A stretch of DNA of 64,000 nt, from the NCBI GenBank assembly GCA_016235745.1, contig JACRJA010000006.1:41995-105994 (forward strand), read 5' to 3'. This document shows positions 1 through 9,168 of this stretch, in pieces; the first letter of the stretch is position 1; each line of letters opens with the position of its first letter. The notes below the pieces were generated by a model, which was not told where the DNA came from, did no database searches, and was given only the letters and a program-made list of their open reading frames with translations. The position numbers and the translations under genes are program-made. The DNA comes from Rhodocyclales bacterium (GTDB taxonomy: Bacteria > Pseudomonadota > Gammaproteobacteria > Burkholderiales > Rhodocyclaceae).

Positions 1-397
1 CCTCGAGCACGCGCTCGTCGAGCCCGGCGAGCAGCCGGTCGCGCTCATCGGCGAGGCGGTTGATCGCCCGCGCGAGCGCCACCACCTCGTGCGGCCCCTC
101 TTCCGTGACACGGAAGCCAGGGTTGGCCCGGCGCAACACGTCCAACCCCTCGGCCATGCGCAGCAGCCCCTGCACGTAGTGGCGAAAGAGCCGCGCGAGC
201 AGCGCGATGCCCACGGCAAAGCCAGCCAGCGTCGTCAACACCCCCAGCGGCAACCAGCGGCCGGCGAGCAACTGCAAGGCGGCGCGCGTCTCGGCGGGCG
301 TGTCGGCCCAGACCAGCACCGCCGTGAGCACGAACGGGCCGGTCATCAGGGCGGCGAGCACCGCCACCGCCAGCGCGAAGCGCCAGCGCGCCGGCAT
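1..397 (-). CDS. Membrane protein with two N-terminal TM segments and a HAMP-like region, truncated by the window edge; possibly the N-terminus of a membrane-anchored 3'-5' exonuclease/sensor-like protein
   Basis: Own translation of the reverse strand from the ATG at 397: MPARWRFALAVAVLAALMTGPFVLTAVLVWADTPAETRAALQLLAGRWLPLGVLTTLAGFAVGIALLARLFRHYVQGLLRMAEGLDVLRRANPGFRVTEEG... Open to the edge, so absent from the ORF track. Overlaps the stop codon of the response regulator gene. The exonuclease identity is inference from the gene neighbourhood. Confidence 0.5.
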   Translation of the reverse strand, partial: MPARWRFALAVAVLAALMTGPFVLTAVLVWADTPAETRAALQLLAGRWLPLGVLTTLAGFAVGIALLARLFRHYVQGLLRMAEGLDVLRRANPGFRVTEEGPHEVVALARAINRLADERDRLLAGLDERVLE

Positions 398-780
398 CAG
401 GCCGCCCCCGGCGCCGGCGCGAGCAGACGCTCCACGCGCTCGAGCAGCTCGCGCGTGGCAAACGGCTTGGTGAGATAGTCGTCCGCGCCCAGGGCCAGAC
501 CCTTGGCGCGGTCGATGTCGCGCCCCTTGGCGGTGAGGAGCACGATCTTGCACCGCTCGTAGCGCGGATCCTGGCGCAGCAGATGGCACACCTCGTAACC
601 GTCTTTCTTGGGCATCATCACGTCGAGCAGGATGAGATCGGGCGAAAAGCGCTCGGCCTGCGCCAGCGCCTCGTCACCGTCGCGCGCCAAGGCTATGGCA
701 TAACCGGCCCGGCGCAGCAGGAATTCGAGCGAGATGAGGATGTTCTCCTCGTCATCGACCACCAGGATCTTCTTCGTCAT
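397..780 (-). CDS. Response regulator, CheY-like receiver domain only
   Basis: MTKKILVVDDEENILISLEFLLRRAGY...LDVMMPKKDGYEV...LLTAKGRD...GADDYLTKPF: canonical DD, D, T and K receiver residues. Start ATG at 780 inside ORF 397..1014. Confidence 0.92.
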   Translation of the reverse strand: MTKKILVVDDEENILISLEFLLRRAGYAIALARDGDEALAQAERFSPDLILLDVMMPKKDGYEVCHLLRQDPRYERCKIVLLTAKGRDIDRAKGLALGADDYLTKPFATRELLERVERLLAPAPGAA

Positions 781-3547
781 CGTTCCTCCCCCCATCCTCG
801 TGTGCGGCGCCTGCGGCAAGCGGCAGGGTGAACGTGAATTTCGCCCCCTTGCCGGGCACCGATTCGACCCAGATGCGTCCGCCCATATGCTCGACGATGC
901 GCTTGCAGATGGCAAGCCCCAACCCGGTGCCCGCGGGTTTGGTCGCATCGCTCCTTGCCTGGCGAAAGCGCTCGAAGACGTAGGGAAGGAATTCCGGCGG
1001 GATTCCCGGACCATTGTCGGCGATGTGCACGGCGACTTCCCCTTCCCCCTGCCGTCCGGCCCGGATCTCGATTATACCCGTGCCCGCCGGTACGAATTTG
1101 AGGGCGTTGTTGAGCAGATTGAGGATCACCTGCACGACCCGGTCGCGGTCGGCCCACACCGGCGGCAGCCCCGACGCAAGCGATACCTCCAGGCGTACCT
1201 CTTTCTCCTTGGCCAAAGGGGCGATCGCCTCGATCGCCTCTTGGAGCAGCGCGCGCACCTCCAGCGCCTCGGGGTGCCACTGTCCATGCCCGGATTCCAG
1301 CTTGGCCAGATCCAGCACCTGGTTGACCAGCCGCGTCAGGCGTTCGCATTCGCGCACGATGATGCGGTAGAAGCGCAGCCGGTCGTCGCGCGGCAAGTCG
1401 GGGTCATCGGCCAGGATCTCGGCCAGGGCCCGGATCGAGGTCAGCGGCGTGCGCAGCTCGTGCGTCACTGCCGAGATGAACTCGTCCTTGAGACGATCGA
1501 GTTCGGTGAGTTTTTCGTTGGCTTCCTGCAGCCGGCGCGTCGCCTCTTCGAGCGCACGCGACTTCTCCTCCAGCATCCGCGAATAGGTCCGGATCTGGTT
1601 CGCCTCGTCGAGCACGTGCATCACGTCATCGAAGCTGGGCGAAGTCTCCTCGAGCAGCGTCTCCAGCACCAGCCGCGCCGCCGCGCCGCCGATCGCTCCG
1701 GCGAGCATCGTCTCGGCGAAACGCACGAAGGCGGCGTCGACCTCCAGCGCGTCGGGCGAAGCCAGCCCCCGCTCGCGCGCATGGCTGGCCAGCAACTCGC
1801 GGGTCCTCTCCTCGCCGAGAAAGCGCGCCATCACCTCGGCCGCCGCCGCCACGTCCACCCGCCCGCGCCAGGCGCCGCCGGATCCGGCGGCGGCATCGAC
1901 GCGCACGAAACGCCGCGCCCATTGCGCTTGCTCCCCGCGCGGGGCAAAGACGAGGGAAACGAGCACGTAGACCAGCGTATTGAGCCCCAAGCTCCAGACC
2001 ACGCTGGCAGTCAACGGCGCCATCCCCTGCACCCCGAAGAGGCGCTCCGGCTGCAGCCAGGCGATCCCCCACGGCCCTGCTTCCACCCAGTGCGCCTCGA
2101 ACCAGCCCGATCTGGCCAGCGACGGCAGCATCAAGGTGTAGCCCCACACGAGCGCGCCGGTGAGGATCCCGGCGGCGGCGCCCGTGCGCGACCCTCCGGC
2201 CCAAAACAACCCGCCGAGCGCCGCCGGCGCCAGCTGCGCCACCGCCGCAAAACTGATGAGCCCGATCGAGACCAACGCGAACGACTCCCCCGTGAGCCGA
2301 TAATAGCCATAGCCGCAGGCCAGCACCGCCGCGATCACTACCCGCCGCACCCACAGCAGCGTACTGGCGATCTCCGCATGCCCCAGCGCCGCCACCTGGC
2401 GGCGGCGCACCCACCACGGCGCCACCCAATCGTTGCAGATCATGGTCGCCACGGCCACGCTCTCGACGATCACCATGCTGGTGGCCGCCGAGATGCCGCC
2501 CACGAACACCAGCAAGGCCAGCAGCGATTGCCCTTGGGCCAGCGGCAACGCCAAGACATACGTATCCGGATCGAGCTGGCTGTCGCCGAAGAAGAGCCGC
2601 CCCGCCAACGCCACCGGCAGGACCAAGAGATTGATCAGCACGAGATAGGCGGGGAACTGCCACGCCGCCCGCTCGACATGCCCTTCGCGCACGTTCTCCA
2701 CCACCATCACCTGGAACTGGCGCGGCAGCAACAAGAAGGCGAGCCCGGCGAGCACGATCATCACCGCCCAGTCACCGTACTGCAAGCCACCGACGGCATC
2801 GATCGGCGGAATGGCCGTGCCGAATCTCGCCTGCGCCGCCTCGACGATCGCGCCCGGGCTGGAAAAGACGATGAAAGAGACCCATGCGCCGAGCAACAGA
2901 AAGGCCCCCAGTTTGACCACCGACTCGAACGCGATCGCCGCCACCAAGCCTTCGTGCCGCTCGGTTACGTCGAGATGGCGCGTGCCGAAGAGCGCGGCGA
3001 ACACGACCAGCACCGCCGCCACCCACAGGCTGCGATCAGCCCACCACCCCGGCACGGGCGCAGTCGGCACGCCGGTGAGCACGTCGAAGGCGAACGAAAT
3101 CGCCTTCAGCTGCAAAGCGACATAAGGCACCACGCCGACGAAGACGAAGAGCGAAACGAAGCGCCCCAAGCCCGCCGCCCGACCGTAGCGCGTGGCGATG
3201 AAATCGGACACCGAGGTGATGCGCCACTGCTTGGCCACCCGCACCATGCGCCGCACCACTACGGCGGCAAGCAGCATCACCAAGGTCGGCCCCAAATAGA
3301 TGGGCAGAAACCACAGACCGCTGCTCGCCGCCCGGCCGACGCTGCCGAAATAGGTCCAAGCGGTGCAATAGACGGCGATCGACAGCGCATACACCCAACC
3401 GGCATCGATCCAGGAACGTCCGAGCCGAGCCTGCCGGTCGGCGTGATAGGCCACGGCGAAGAGAAGAAAGAGATAGCCGAAGGCGACGGCGGCGGCGAGC
3501 CAGGCAGGCAAGGGCTGCCACGAGGCGGCGCTCTCAGCGCCGAGCAT
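752..3547 (-). CDS. Sodium/solute symporter-family transmembrane domain fused to a sensor histidine kinase (CbrA-like)
   Basis: 931 aa; N-terminal multi-TM SSS-like region, then coiled coil, H-box (SAVTHELRTPLTSIRALAE) and HATPase (NLLNNALKF...DNGPGIPPE...GTGLGLAICKRIVE). Confidence 0.9.
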   Translation of the reverse strand: MLGAESAASWQPLPAWLAAAVAFGYLFLLFAVAYHADRQARLGRSWIDAGWVYALSIAVYCTAWTYFGSVGRAASSGLWFLPIYLGPTLVMLLAAVVVRRMVRVAKQWRITSVSDFIATRYGRAAGLGRFVSLFVFVGVVPYVALQLKAISFAFDVLTGVPTAPVPGWWADRSLWVAAVLVVFAALFGTRHLDVTERHEGLVAAIAFESVVKLGAFLLLGAWVSFIVFSSPGAIVEAAQARFGTAIPPIDAVGGLQYGDWAVMIVLAGLAFLLLPRQFQVMVVENVREGHVERAAWQFPAYLVLINLLVLPVALAGRLFFGDSQLDPDTYVLALPLAQGQSLLALLVFVGGISAATSMVIVESVAVATMICNDWVAPWWVRRRQVAALGHAEIASTLLWVRRVVIAAVLACGYGYYRLTGESFALVSIGLISFAAVAQLAPAALGGLFWAGGSRTGAAAGILTGALVWGYTLMLPSLARSGWFEAHWVEAGPWGIAWLQPERLFGVQGMAPLTASVVWSLGLNTLVYVLVSLVFAPRGEQAQWARRFVRVDAAAGSGGAWRGRVDVAAAAEVMARFLGEERTRELLASHARERGLASPDALEVDAAFVRFAETMLAGAIGGAAARLVLETLLEETSPSFDDVMHVLDEANQIRTYSRMLEEKSRALEEATRRLQEANEKLTELDRLKDEFISAVTHELRTPLTSIRALAEILADDPDLPRDDRLRFYRIIVRECERLTRLVNQVLDLAKLESGHGQWHPEALEVRALLQEAIEAIAPLAKEKEVRLEVSLASGLPPVWADRDRVVQVILNLLNNALKFVPAGTGIIEIRAGRQGEGEVAVHIADNGPGIPPEFLPYVFERFRQARSDATKPAGTGLGLAICKRIVEHMGGRIWVESVPGKGAKFTFTLPLAAGAAHEDGGRNDDEEDPGGR

Positions 3548-3734
3548 CGTCGCGCTCCGCGCGGTGATAGAGGAAGAAGGCCAGCACCACGGCCGCCGAC
3601 CACACGAGGAAGACGTAGACCGCCTGAGCCGTGCCCCCCAGCACCTCAGCCACTGCGGCCGCGGCTGGATAACCGAGGAGCGCCGCGATGATCGCCGTCA
3701 GAACGATGGACCAGGTACGCCGGTCGCGAGCCAT
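3534..3734 (-). CDS. Small two-TM membrane protein adjacent to the symporter-kinase
   Basis: 66-aa ORF MARDRRTWSIVLTAIIAALLGYPAAAAVAEVLGGTAQAVYVFLVWSAAVVLAFFLYHRAERDDARR; two hydrophobic helices; overlaps the start of the kinase gene by 14 bp. Confidence 0.65.
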   Translation of the reverse strand: MARDRRTWSIVLTAIIAALLGYPAAAAVAEVLGGTAQAVYVFLVWSAAVVLAFFLYHRAERDDARR

Positions 3735-3760
3735 CTCTCCTTCCCCCTGTCACCATCGCC

Positions 3761-5206
3761 TCAGCGCGTCAGCCTGCCCCCCTCGCGTTTGCGCTGGCGC
3801 ACCTCGTCCTTGAGCGCCCGGATCTTCGCGTCCAGTTCCGCCTCCCAATAGTAATCGCCTCGACGGGCGCGGCGCGCCTGCTCGAACTGGTCGATGGCCG
3901 CCTCGAGCCGATCGTCGAGCACGAAGCTCTCGCCCTGCGCCCGATGCACCCACGCCTCGTCCCCCTTGGCCGCGGCCACCTTGCCCAGCGCCTGCCAATA
4001 GCGGCGTTCCTCTTTGTCGCGGTCGACGGCTTCGCGCGCGAGCCGTTCGGCCCGCTCCGTCTGCCCCAGACGCAAGGCGACGTCGATCGCCTCGAGGCGC
4101 GGCGCCACTGCCTCGGGCGCACGCTGCATGGCCCGTTCGAGCTTCTCCATGGCTTCCGACAGACGCCCTTCGGCGGTGAGCACCTCCGCTTCCAGCAGGT
4201 CGCGCCAATGCTCGTCGGGCCAGCCCTTGGCGTATTGATCGAAGGCCGCGCGGGCGCGTTTGACGTCGTTGGCGCGCAAGGCCGCACGCACCCGCGCCAT
4301 CTGCCGGTCGATCCCGGTGGCGCTGCCATCGAACACCCGGGCCAAGGCTTCCGAGGGGGTGCCGTTCATCGCCATGAGCTTTGCCCGCGCCGCCCAAAAT
4401 CCGAGCGAATCGAGCCGCGGGCGCAGGGAATACTTGAAATTCGGCGAGGAGATGCGGTTTTCCAGATCGGCGATCCGGTCGGTCGTCAACGGGTGCGTGC
4501 GCATGTACACCGGCGCGTTGTTCTCGTAGAGGCGGCTTTCGCGCAGCAGCCGGCCGAAGAAGCGCGGCGCGGCGCTCGGGTCGAACCCCGCCTCGGCGAG
4601 GATGTCGAGCCCAGTGCGGTCGGCGTCGTGTTCAAACGCCCGCGAAAAACCCAGCTGCTGCTGCACGGCAAAGGCCTGCCCCCCCACCGCCGCGGCCCCC
4701 GAGACCTGCGAGCCGCTGCGCGCCGCCAGGATCGCCAGGATCATCGAGCCGAGCACCACCATGTTGCTCGTCTTCTGCTGGTCGATGAGCTGCGCGATGT
4801 GCCGATGGATCACGTGCCCCATCTCGTGGGAGAGTACCGCCGCGAGCTCCGATTCGCTCTCGGCGGTGAGGATGAGGCCGCTGTGCACCCCGATGTAGCC
4901 GCCGGGCATGGCGAAGGCGTTGATGGTCGGGTCGCGCAGCACGAAGAACTTATAGCGGCGAAAGGGCTGATCGGAGGCTTCGCTCAACCGGCGCCCGATC
5001 GCGGCCAGATAATCCTCGAGTTCGGGATCGTCGAGGTAGTTGGGTTCGCGCTCGCGCACCTGCACCATGACCATGCGCCCGAAGTCTTCTTCTTCCTGCG
5101 TGCTGAAGGCATCGGTGGCCACGGCGCCCAGGTCGGGCAGCTGATAGGCCCAACCCTGGGCGGTGAAGGCGGCAAGCGAGAAGGAAAGAAGGAGACGGCG
5201 CCACAT
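3761..5206 (-). CDS. Periplasmic M48-family metalloprotease with TPR-like C-terminus (BepA/YfgC-like)
   Basis: Signal peptide MWRRLLLSFSLAAFTAQGWA; zinc-protease motif AAVLSHEMGHVIHRH; EHDADRTGLDILAEAGFDP. True start at 5206, not the upstream end of the 714-aa ORF. Confidence 0.9.
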   Translation of the reverse strand: MWRRLLLSFSLAAFTAQGWAYQLPDLGAVATDAFSTQEEEDFGRMVMVQVREREPNYLDDPELEDYLAAIGRRLSEASDQPFRRYKFFVLRDPTINAFAMPGGYIGVHSGLILTAESESELAAVLSHEMGHVIHRHIAQLIDQQKTSNMVVLGSMILAILAARSGSQVSGAAAVGGQAFAVQQQLGFSRAFEHDADRTGLDILAEAGFDPSAAPRFFGRLLRESRLYENNAPVYMRTHPLTTDRIADLENRISSPNFKYSLRPRLDSLGFWAARAKLMAMNGTPSEALARVFDGSATGIDRQMARVRAALRANDVKRARAAFDQYAKGWPDEHWRDLLEAEVLTAEGRLSEAMEKLERAMQRAPEAVAPRLEAIDVALRLGQTERAERLAREAVDRDKEERRYWQALGKVAAAKGDEAWVHRAQGESFVLDDRLEAAIDQFEQARRARRGDYYWEAELDAKIRALKDEVRQRKREGGRLTR

Positions 5207-5240
5207 GCCGCCTATGATAGCGAAAAAGGCAGGGAGTTCA

Positions 5241-5383
5241 GGGCACCGCGAACAACCGTCGCGAGCGGCTGCAGGGCAAGGCGCCCGGAGCGCAGCAGGC
5301 GAGACATATCCTGCAGATAGGCGAGCCTGCGAGCACCGCGCAACGCCGCCATGCGGCCGCGCAGTAGGTTGTTCGAGGTGCCC
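5241..5383. repeat. 143-bp element with terminal inverted repeats (copy 1), MITE/REP-like
   Basis: gggcaccgcgaacaacc...ggttgttcgaggtgccc ends (16/17 pairing); about 95% identical to 6466..6608 by hand alignment; flanked by TTCA on both sides (possible 4-bp target duplication). Confidence 0.85.
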
Positions 5384-5384
5384 T

Positions 5385-6416
5385 TCACTCCTGCCCATAA
5401 TAGGCCCGATACCAGGCGACGAACTTCCTGATCCCCTCGCGCACGCTGGTCTGGGGGCGGTACCCCACGGCCGCTTCCAGCTCGCTCGTGTCGGCGTAGG
5501 TGTCGGGCACGTCGCCGGGCTGCAGGGGGAGGTACTCGCGCTTCGCTTTCCGGCCGAGCGCCTCTTCGAGCGCATCAACGTAGTCGATGAGCGGCACCGG
5601 GCGGCTCGCGCCGATGTTGTAGATGCGCCAGGGGGCCTGGCTCGACTGGGGGTCGGGGGCATCGCCCGACCAGACAGAGTTGGGTTCGGCCGGCTTGGCG
5701 GCAAGGCGCAGCACGCCCTCGACGATGTCCTCGACGTAGGTGAAGTCACGCGTGTGCCGCCCTTCATTGAAAAGCGGGATGGGTTCGCCGGCGAGGATCT
5801 TGCGCGTGAAGATGAAGAGCGCCATGTCCGGCCGCCCCCAGGGACCGTAGACGGTGAAAAACCGCACCCCGGTGGTCGGGATGCCGAAGAGGTGGCTGTA
5901 GGCATGCGCCATCAGTTCGTTGGCGCGCTTGGTGGCGGCGTAGAATTGCAGCGGATGGTCGGCCGGCTGGTGTTCGGAAAAGGGCAGCCGGGTGTTGGCG
6001 CCGTACACGCTCGAGGTGCTGGCGTAGGCGAGGTGCGGGTGCGGCTCGGCGGCGCGGCAGCATTCCAATACATTGACGAAGGCGTCGATGTTGCTGCGCA
6101 CGTAGGCGCGCGGGTTCTCCAGCGAATAGCGCACGCCCGCCTGGGCCGCCAGATGGATCACCGCGTCGAACCGGTGCGCGGCGAAGCAGGCTTCGAGCAC
6201 GTCGCGCTCGGCCAGATCCGCCCGGTAGAAAGCATAAGGCGTGCCGGTGCGCGCGGCCGTGGCTTCGAGCTCACGCAGCCGTGCTTCCTTGAGCGCCGGG
6301 TCGTAGTAGTCATTGACGACGTCGATGCCGACCACGCCCACCCCCCGTTCGAGCAGCATGCGCGCCGTGTGAAAACCGATGAAGCCGGCGTTGCCGGTGA
6401 CGAGATAAGTGGCCAT
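5385..6416 (-). CDS. NAD-dependent epimerase/dehydratase, UDP-glucuronate 4-epimerase-like
   Basis: [21 protein letters not shown] (Rossmann GxxGxxG), [33 protein letters not shown] (YxxxK). Confidence 0.9.
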   Translation of the reverse strand: MATYLVTGNAGFIGFHTARMLLERGVGVVGIDVVNDYYDPALKEARLRELEATAARTGTPYAFYRADLAERDVLEACFAAHRFDAVIHLAAQAGVRYSLENPRAYVRSNIDAFVNVLECCRAAEPHPHLAYASTSSVYGANTRLPFSEHQPADHPLQFYAATKRANELMAHAYSHLFGIPTTGVRFFTVYGPWGRPDMALFIFTRKILAGEPIPLFNEGRHTRDFTYVEDIVEGVLRLAAKPAEPNSVWSGDAPDPQSSQAPWRIYNIGASRPVPLIDYVDALEEALGRKAKREYLPLQPGDVPDTYADTSELEAAVGYRPQTSVREGIRKFVAWYRAYYGQE

Positions 6417-6465
6417 GGGGCATCGTTTCCGTCGTTGCGATGCGCGAAATTATAGGGTAACCTCG

Positions 6466-6608
6466 GGGCGCCGCGAAAAACCGTCGCGAGCGGCCGCAGG
6501 GCAAGGCGCACGGAGCGCAGCAGGCGAGACATATCATGAAGATAGGCGAGCCTGCGAGCACCGCGCAACGCCGCCATGCGGCCGCGCAGTAGGTTGTTCG
6601 CGGTGCCC
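6466..6608. repeat. 143-bp element with terminal inverted repeats (copy 2), direct orientation
   Basis: gggcgccgcgaaaaacc...ggttgttcgcggtgccc; 7 differences from copy 1 over 143 bp by hand count. Confidence 0.85.
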
Positions 6609-6644
6609 CCATTTCGCCCCTCGCCGCTTGCTGCAATCCTCCCC

Positions 6645-7376
6645 ATGATTCCCTGGCTCGATCCCCGCCTGCCGCCGCGCTTTCCTTCACCGCGGCAGGC
6701 GCTCGCCGAACCCAACGGCCTGCTCGCCGCCGGCGGCAGCCTTGCTCCTTCCTGGCTGCTGGAAGCCTACCGGCAGGGGATCTTCCCCTGGTTCGCCGAT
6801 GGGCAGCCCATCCTGTGGTGGAGCCCGGCGCCGCGCCTGGTGCTCGAACCGCAGCGCTTGCGCCTGCGCCGCTCGCTGCGCAAGGTGCTGCGCCATCGCG
6901 GCTTCGTCACCACGCTGGACGCGGACTTCCCCGCGGTGATCACCGCCTGCGCCCGGCTGCGCTCCGAAGGGACCTGGATCACGCCGCAGATGATCGACGC
7001 CTACGTCCGGCTGCACGCCCTCGGTCACGCGCACAGCGTCGAGACCTGGCACGAAGGCCGCCTCGTGGGGGGGCTCTACGGCGTCGCCCTGGGCGGCGTC
7101 TTCTTCGGCGAGTCGATGTTCCATCTCGTACCGGATGCCGCCAAGGCGGCGCTGGTGCGCCTGTGCGCCGAATGCCGCGCGCGCGGCATCGCCCTCATCG
7201 ACTGCCAGATGACGACGCCGCACCTCCTCTCGCTGGGGGCCGAGGAGATCCCGCGCGAAGAATTCCTTTCCCGGCTGGCCCGGCTCGTGCCGGCGCATCC
7301 CGAGCCGCAGCGCTGGCAAGGGGAGATGCCGGCCGCCGCGCTCGCCGAGGAAAAATCAGGGGAGCTTCACCCATGA
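6645..7376 (+). CDS. aat: Leucyl/phenylalanyl-tRNA--protein transferase
   Basis: [33 protein letters not shown]...[10 protein letters not shown]...[11 protein letters not shown]...[18 protein letters not shown]: characteristic Aat motifs. Confidence 0.95.
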   Translation: MIPWLDPRLPPRFPSPRQALAEPNGLLAAGGSLAPSWLLEAYRQGIFPWFADGQPILWWSPAPRLVLEPQRLRLRRSLRKVLRHRGFVTTLDADFPAVITACARLRSEGTWITPQMIDAYVRLHALGHAHSVETWHEGRLVGGLYGVALGGVFFGESMFHLVPDAAKAALVRLCAECRARGIALIDCQMTTPHLLSLGAEEIPREEFLSRLARLVPAHPEPQRWQGEMPAAALAEEKSGELHP

Positions 7377-8122
7377 GACACGTCACCCCGCCAGAGATCC
7401 TGCGCTTCTACCCTTCCCAGCCCTATCCTTGCCCTTATCTGCCCGAGCGCACGGCGCGCTCCTGCGTGGCCACGCCGGCGCACCTGGTCGATACGGCCAC
7501 CTACAGCCGCCTGGTGCGCGAAGGGTTCCGGCGCAGCGGCCATTTCTCCTACGGCATGATCTGCGCCCAGTGCGAGGCCTGCGTGTCGGTGCGCGTGCCG
7601 GCGGCGCGTTTCCAGCCAGACCGCGCCCAGCGCCGCACCTGGCAGCGCTGGGCCGGCAAACTCGCCGCCGCCGAGCAGCCGCTCATCTTCATTCCCGAGC
7701 ACTTCCGGCTCTACCGCCGCTACGTGATGGCGCGCCACGGCGAGGCCGACGAAGACGCCTCGCCCGAGAATTACGAGCAGTTCCTGCTGACCTCGCACAT
7801 CGACACGCGCCTGGTCGAATTCCGCGACCCCGAGGGGCGGCTGGTGATCGTGAGCCTCATCGACGTGCTCGACGACGGGCTCTCCTGCGTCTATACCTTC
7901 TACGATCCGGACGATCCCCGCGCGGGGTTCGGCACCTGGTCGATCCTGTGGCACATCGCCCAGGCCCAGGCGAGCGGCATGCCTTACGTCTATCTCGGTT
8001 ACTGGATTGCCCGCTCGCGCAAAATGGCGTATAAAGCGCGCTTCCGCCCGCTCGAAGGCTACTGGCGGGGCCGCTGGCTGCCCTTCGAGCGCATCGAACC
8101 GCTGTTCCGGACCCTGCCATGA
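7373..8122 (+). CDS. bpt: Aspartate/glutamate leucyltransferase (Bpt/Ate family)
   Basis: [33 protein letters not shown]...[26 protein letters not shown]...[24 protein letters not shown]; overlaps aat by 4 bp (ATGA). Confidence 0.93.
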   Translation: MRHVTPPEILRFYPSQPYPCPYLPERTARSCVATPAHLVDTATYSRLVREGFRRSGHFSYGMICAQCEACVSVRVPAARFQPDRAQRRTWQRWAGKLAAAEQPLIFIPEHFRLYRRYVMARHGEADEDASPENYEQFLLTSHIDTRLVEFRDPEGRLVIVSLIDVLDDGLSCVYTFYDPDDPRAGFGTWSILWHIAQAQASGMPYVYLGYWIARSRKMAYKARFRPLEGYWRGRWLPFERIEPLFRTLP

Positions 8123-9168
8123 TCCCCTATTGCCTTGCCCGGCCGGCGCTCTTCGCCCTCGAGCCGGAAACCGCCCACGACCTGACGATCCGCGCCTTCG
8201 CCGCCCTGGGGCGGCTGCTGCCGCCGCCCGAGCCGCCGCGGCGCGCCCCGCTCACCCTCATGGGGCTGGAATTCCCCAACCGCGTCGGGCTCGCCGCCGG
8301 GCTGGACAAGAACGGCGAGGCGATCGACGGGCTGGCGCGGCTGGGTTTCGGCTTCACCGAAGTCGGGACCGTCACGCCGCGGCCGCAGCCGGGCAACCCC
8401 AAGCCGCGCCTCTTCCGGCTGCCCGAGGCGCGCGCCCTCATCAACCGCATGGGGTTCAACCACGACGGCGTGGATGCCCTGGTGGCGCGGGCGCGGGCGC
8501 GTCGCTGGCGCGGCATCCTCGGCATCAACCTTGGCAAGAACGCCGACACGCCCATCGAGCGCGCCCTCGACGATTACCTCCTCGGGCTGCGTCGGGTGTG
8601 GTCCACGGCCGATTACGTGACGATCAACGTCTCCTCGCCGAACACGCGCGCCCTGCGCGAGCTGCAGCGCGGCGACTCGCTCGAAGCGCTGCTCGGCGGA
8701 CTGCGCGAAGAAGCCGAGCGGCTCGCCGCCAGCCAGGGCAAGCGCACCCCGCTCGTGCTCAAGATCGCTCCCGACCTTGAAGAAGCCGAGCTCGACCTCA
8801 TCGCCGAGAAAGTGCTCGCATACCGCATCGACGGGGTGATCGCCACCAACACCACCGTCTCGCGCGAAGGGGTAGCGCAGCTGCCGCACGGCCAGGAAAC
8901 TGGGGGGCTCTCGGGCGAGCCGCTGCGCGAGCGCGCCACCGCCGTGCTCGCGGCGCTCGCCCAGCGCCTGCAGGGGCGGGTGCCGCTGATCGCCGCCGGC
9001 GGCATCCTCTCGGGTGACGATGCGCGCGCCAAGCTGCGCGCCGGCGCTTCCCTCGTGCAGCTCTACACCGGGCTCATCTACCGCGGCCCCGAGCTGGTAG
9101 AGGAATGCCTCAGGGCGACGGAGGAAGAATGCTGCCGATCTCCCCGCTCGCCGGAACCGCCTGGCTAG
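8119..9168 (+). CDS. pyrD: Quinone-dependent dihydroorotate dehydrogenase
   Basis: [55 protein letters not shown]...[12 protein letters not shown]...INVSSPNT; class 2 PyrD. Confidence 0.95.
   Translation: MIPYCLARPALFALEPETAHDLTIRAFAALGRLLPPPEPPRRAPLTLMGLEFPNRVGLAAGLDKNGEAIDGLARLGFGFTEVGTVTPRPQPGNPKPRLFRLPEARALINRMGFNHDGVDALVARARARRWRGILGINLGKNADTPIERALDDYLLGLRRVWSTADYVTINVSSPNTRALRELQRGDSLEALLGGLREEAERLAASQGKRTPLVLKIAPDLEEAELDLIAEKVLAYRIDGVIATNTTVSREGVAQLPHGQETGGLSGEPLRERATAVLAALAQRLQGRVPLIAAGGILSGDDARAKLRAGASLVQLYTGLIYRGPELVEECLRATEEECCRSPRSPEPPG

Noticed and set aside
40-461. 138-aa minus ORF and 129/88-aa plus ORFs at the left edge
   Set aside because: Different frames from the membrane/HAMP-like coding frame; Arg/Ala/Gly-rich translations without domain features.
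734-3691. 985-aa plus-strand ORF
   Set aside because: Antisense to the well-supported symporter-histidine kinase; Arg/Gln/His-rich low-complexity translation typical of the antisense frame of GC-rich genes.
3761-5905. 714-aa version of the M48 protease
   Set aside because: The N-terminal extension runs through repeat copy 1 and antisense epimerase sequence; the signal peptide start is at 5206.
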